A DNA stretch of 60,126 nucleotides from NCBI RefSeq assembly GCF_015057185.1, contig NZ_SVEV01000022.1, positions 1-60,126 of the forward strand, in the 5' to 3' direction. This DNA is from Pseudobutyrivibrio sp. Lineage in GTDB: Bacteria > Bacillota > Clostridia > Lachnospirales > Lachnospiraceae. The translations under genes and the position numbers were made by a program. Below the pieces are notes generated by a model. It saw only the letters and a program-made list of their open reading frames with translations. It was not told the origin of the DNA and made no database searches. Position 1 is the stretch's first letter, and each line of letters opens with the position of its first letter. Positions 59,201-60,126 of this stretch are shown piece after piece.

Positions 59201-59234
59201 AAAAAATGCTGGCGTAGCGCCAGCATTTTTTTAT
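59201..59234. terminator. Bidirectional terminator
   Basis: TGCTGGCG and CGCCAGCA pair over a TAG loop, with A's before and T's after, so it works in both directions between convergent genes. Confidence 0.9.
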
Positions 59235-59722
59235 ACCATCTCAGCATTAGCCGAAACAACATTTTCTTCATTCTTTTCTCTAAAAATTGTTCTAAATATT
59301 AATCTTACAAAAGGTCCACAATAAAAAATCTGATACAAAAGAGCCATTGGGAAATTCATACCCCAAGTCTGTACCCATGTACCAAAGCTTTGATTCTCCT
59401 TAAACAAGAGTGTAGCCACAAGGCTCATGATAGGACACATAATGCAGCAAATACATGCTGAAATAGCAAATGTAATAACTGCAGGTCTATCAGTAGGTCT
59501 CACAACTCTAAAGGCAAGAGCTCCCGCAAGCTTACTAACTGCAAAAAACTCTAAAATAAAAGCGATTGGAACCATAATAGGCAGCTCATGAAGTGCCATC
59601 ACGAAAGTAGCATTAGTAACACCACCTGTATTCAATGCTACATTGTAGCAAACCATTCCGTAAACCATAACAGTCGCCATAATTATTGTAAAAATAACAT
59701 CCTGAAATTTTGTCTTAGGCAT
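59231..59722 (-). CDS. DUF2798-type membrane protein
   Basis: A 163-residue protein with four membrane helices, PKTKFQDVIFTIIMATVMVY at the start (typical of DUF2798) and SFGTWVQTWGMNFPMALLYQ in the second half. It probably faces the cytoplasmic membrane with both ends inside; function unknown. The minus-strand start at 59722 follows AAGGAGG. Although it is on the minus strand, the plus strand through it is A/C-rich, in line with its position left of palindrome copy 4. Confidence 0.85.
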   Translation of the reverse strand: MPKTKFQDVIFTIIMATVMVYGMVCYNVALNTGGVTNATFVMALHELPIMVPIAFILEFFAVSKLAGALAFRVVRPTDRPAVITFAISACICCIMCPIMSLVATLLFKENQSFGTWVQTWGMNFPMALLYQIFYCGPFVRLIFRTIFREKNEENVVSANAEMV

Positions 59723-59879
59723 AAAAAACCTCCTTCGCCAATGAATAACAAATACGTGTGTTGTTCGTTGGCTCCAGGAGGAGTGTCGTTTCCAATATCT
59801 ACCAAATATTTAACTAACGCAGATTATATTATCATCATTTGACACCAAATTGCATGGTAATTTTCACCAATATTCAAGC

Positions 59880-60126
59880 CCTATACATTTGTACAATTTG
59901 CCACCTCTCACAACCTGCCACCTCAAATTGGCCCCTGCCCCATGCTGGCCCACTATATTTTACGTGCCCCTTCCTGGCTCCTACCTGCCGGCCGCCCCTA
60001 GTGGCAACACAATTTCGCGAATATTTCAGTTTTCCAATATGCAAAAGGGAGCATCCCGCATGTGTCTTTCTATGGATGAACTGTTTTGAAAAATGTATTT
60101 TTGTTGGGCGGACATTTTAGTAAGTT
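59880..60126. repeat. Giant palindromic element, copy 4 (partial, inverted)
   Basis: From about 60008 to the window end the sequence is the reverse complement of the right-hand core arm of copies 1 and 2 (GCATGTGTCTTTCTATGGAT and TGTTGGGCGGACAT are diagnostic), so this copy is in the opposite orientation. The C-rich stretch at about 59880-60007 is the expected left outer arm. The other half and any mirror partner lie beyond the window. The 59723-59880 spacer holds no gene I can support. Confidence 0.85.

Noticed and set aside
1-60126. CRISPR arrays, tRNA/rRNA genes, prophage or transposase genes
   Set aside because: Looked for in the sequence and gene products; none seen.

Overview
The window is AT-rich, gene-dense DNA from a low-GC anaerobic Firmicute. 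The family mix (ECF sigma with DUF4179 anti-sigma-like protein, YesM/YesN two-component pair, LytTR regulators, GPH sugar transporter, YARHG protein, DUF2798 protein, TIGR03905 protein, a two-gene SufC-SufB/D system, flagellar-type genes) fits Lachnospiraceae, most likely the Butyrivibrio/Pseudobutyrivibrio group. This is an inference from gene content; no rRNA gene is present. No tRNA, rRNA, CRISPR array, transposase or phage gene was seen.

Layout. 1-5.7 kb: unrecognised proteins around an AgrA/AgrC-like LytTR regulator and kinase, with a sigma-28-like promoter and an EF-hand protein. 5.8-13.1 kb: small enzymes, a GNAT-methyltransferase fusion behind a leader-peptide attenuator, YbaK, a LUD protein, an ECF sigma operon, a FliD-C-like protein and several gene remnants. 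13.2-24.2 kb: alanine symporter, UvrD-like helicase plus ABC-F protein, NudC, PHP phosphatase, secreted SGNH protein, LytTR plus LiaF-like pair, SufC-SufB/D. 24.3-28.8 kb: chemoreceptor, DJ-1 protein, LuxS and MTA/SAH nucleosidase (AI-2 / activated methyl cycle). 29.4-39.5 kb: YesM/YesN pair divergent from a sugar- or AI-2-type ABC transporter, then a phosphohexomutase. 40.4-49.4 kb: metallo-hydrolase, flotillin-like protein, GPH sugar transporter with divergent AraC regulator, three-gene O-acylation cluster. 50-59.7 kb: SH3-SGNH protein, an NAD metabolism operon (NAD(P)HX repair, NrtR-like Nudix, NadE), asparaginase, AlaX-like editing protein, YARHG protein, acyltransferase and two small proteins.

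The most striking content is a family of giant imperfect palindromes at about 28.8-29.4, 39.5-40.3, 49.4-50.0 and 59.9-60.1+ kb (the last cut by the window edge and inverted). Each has a roughly 470-bp core shared by all copies. Its centre folds into a long stem carrying two small hairpins, with compensatory base changes between copies. Outside the core, the outer arms differ completely from copy to copy, yet in each of the three complete copies left and right arms are still reverse complements of each other. The mirrored sequence runs to, or into, the ends of the flanking genes. Strand composition also flips at every copy: A+C-rich to the left and G+T-rich to the right, independent of gene direction. 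I do not recognise this element; it is the best candidate here for an undescribed system.

A recurring second theme is terminator-like hairpins placed directly between a promoter region and a ribosome binding site (1.2, 4.6, 6.5, 11.2 and 14.9 kb, and 14.7 kb on the minus strand), which suggests transcription attenuation.
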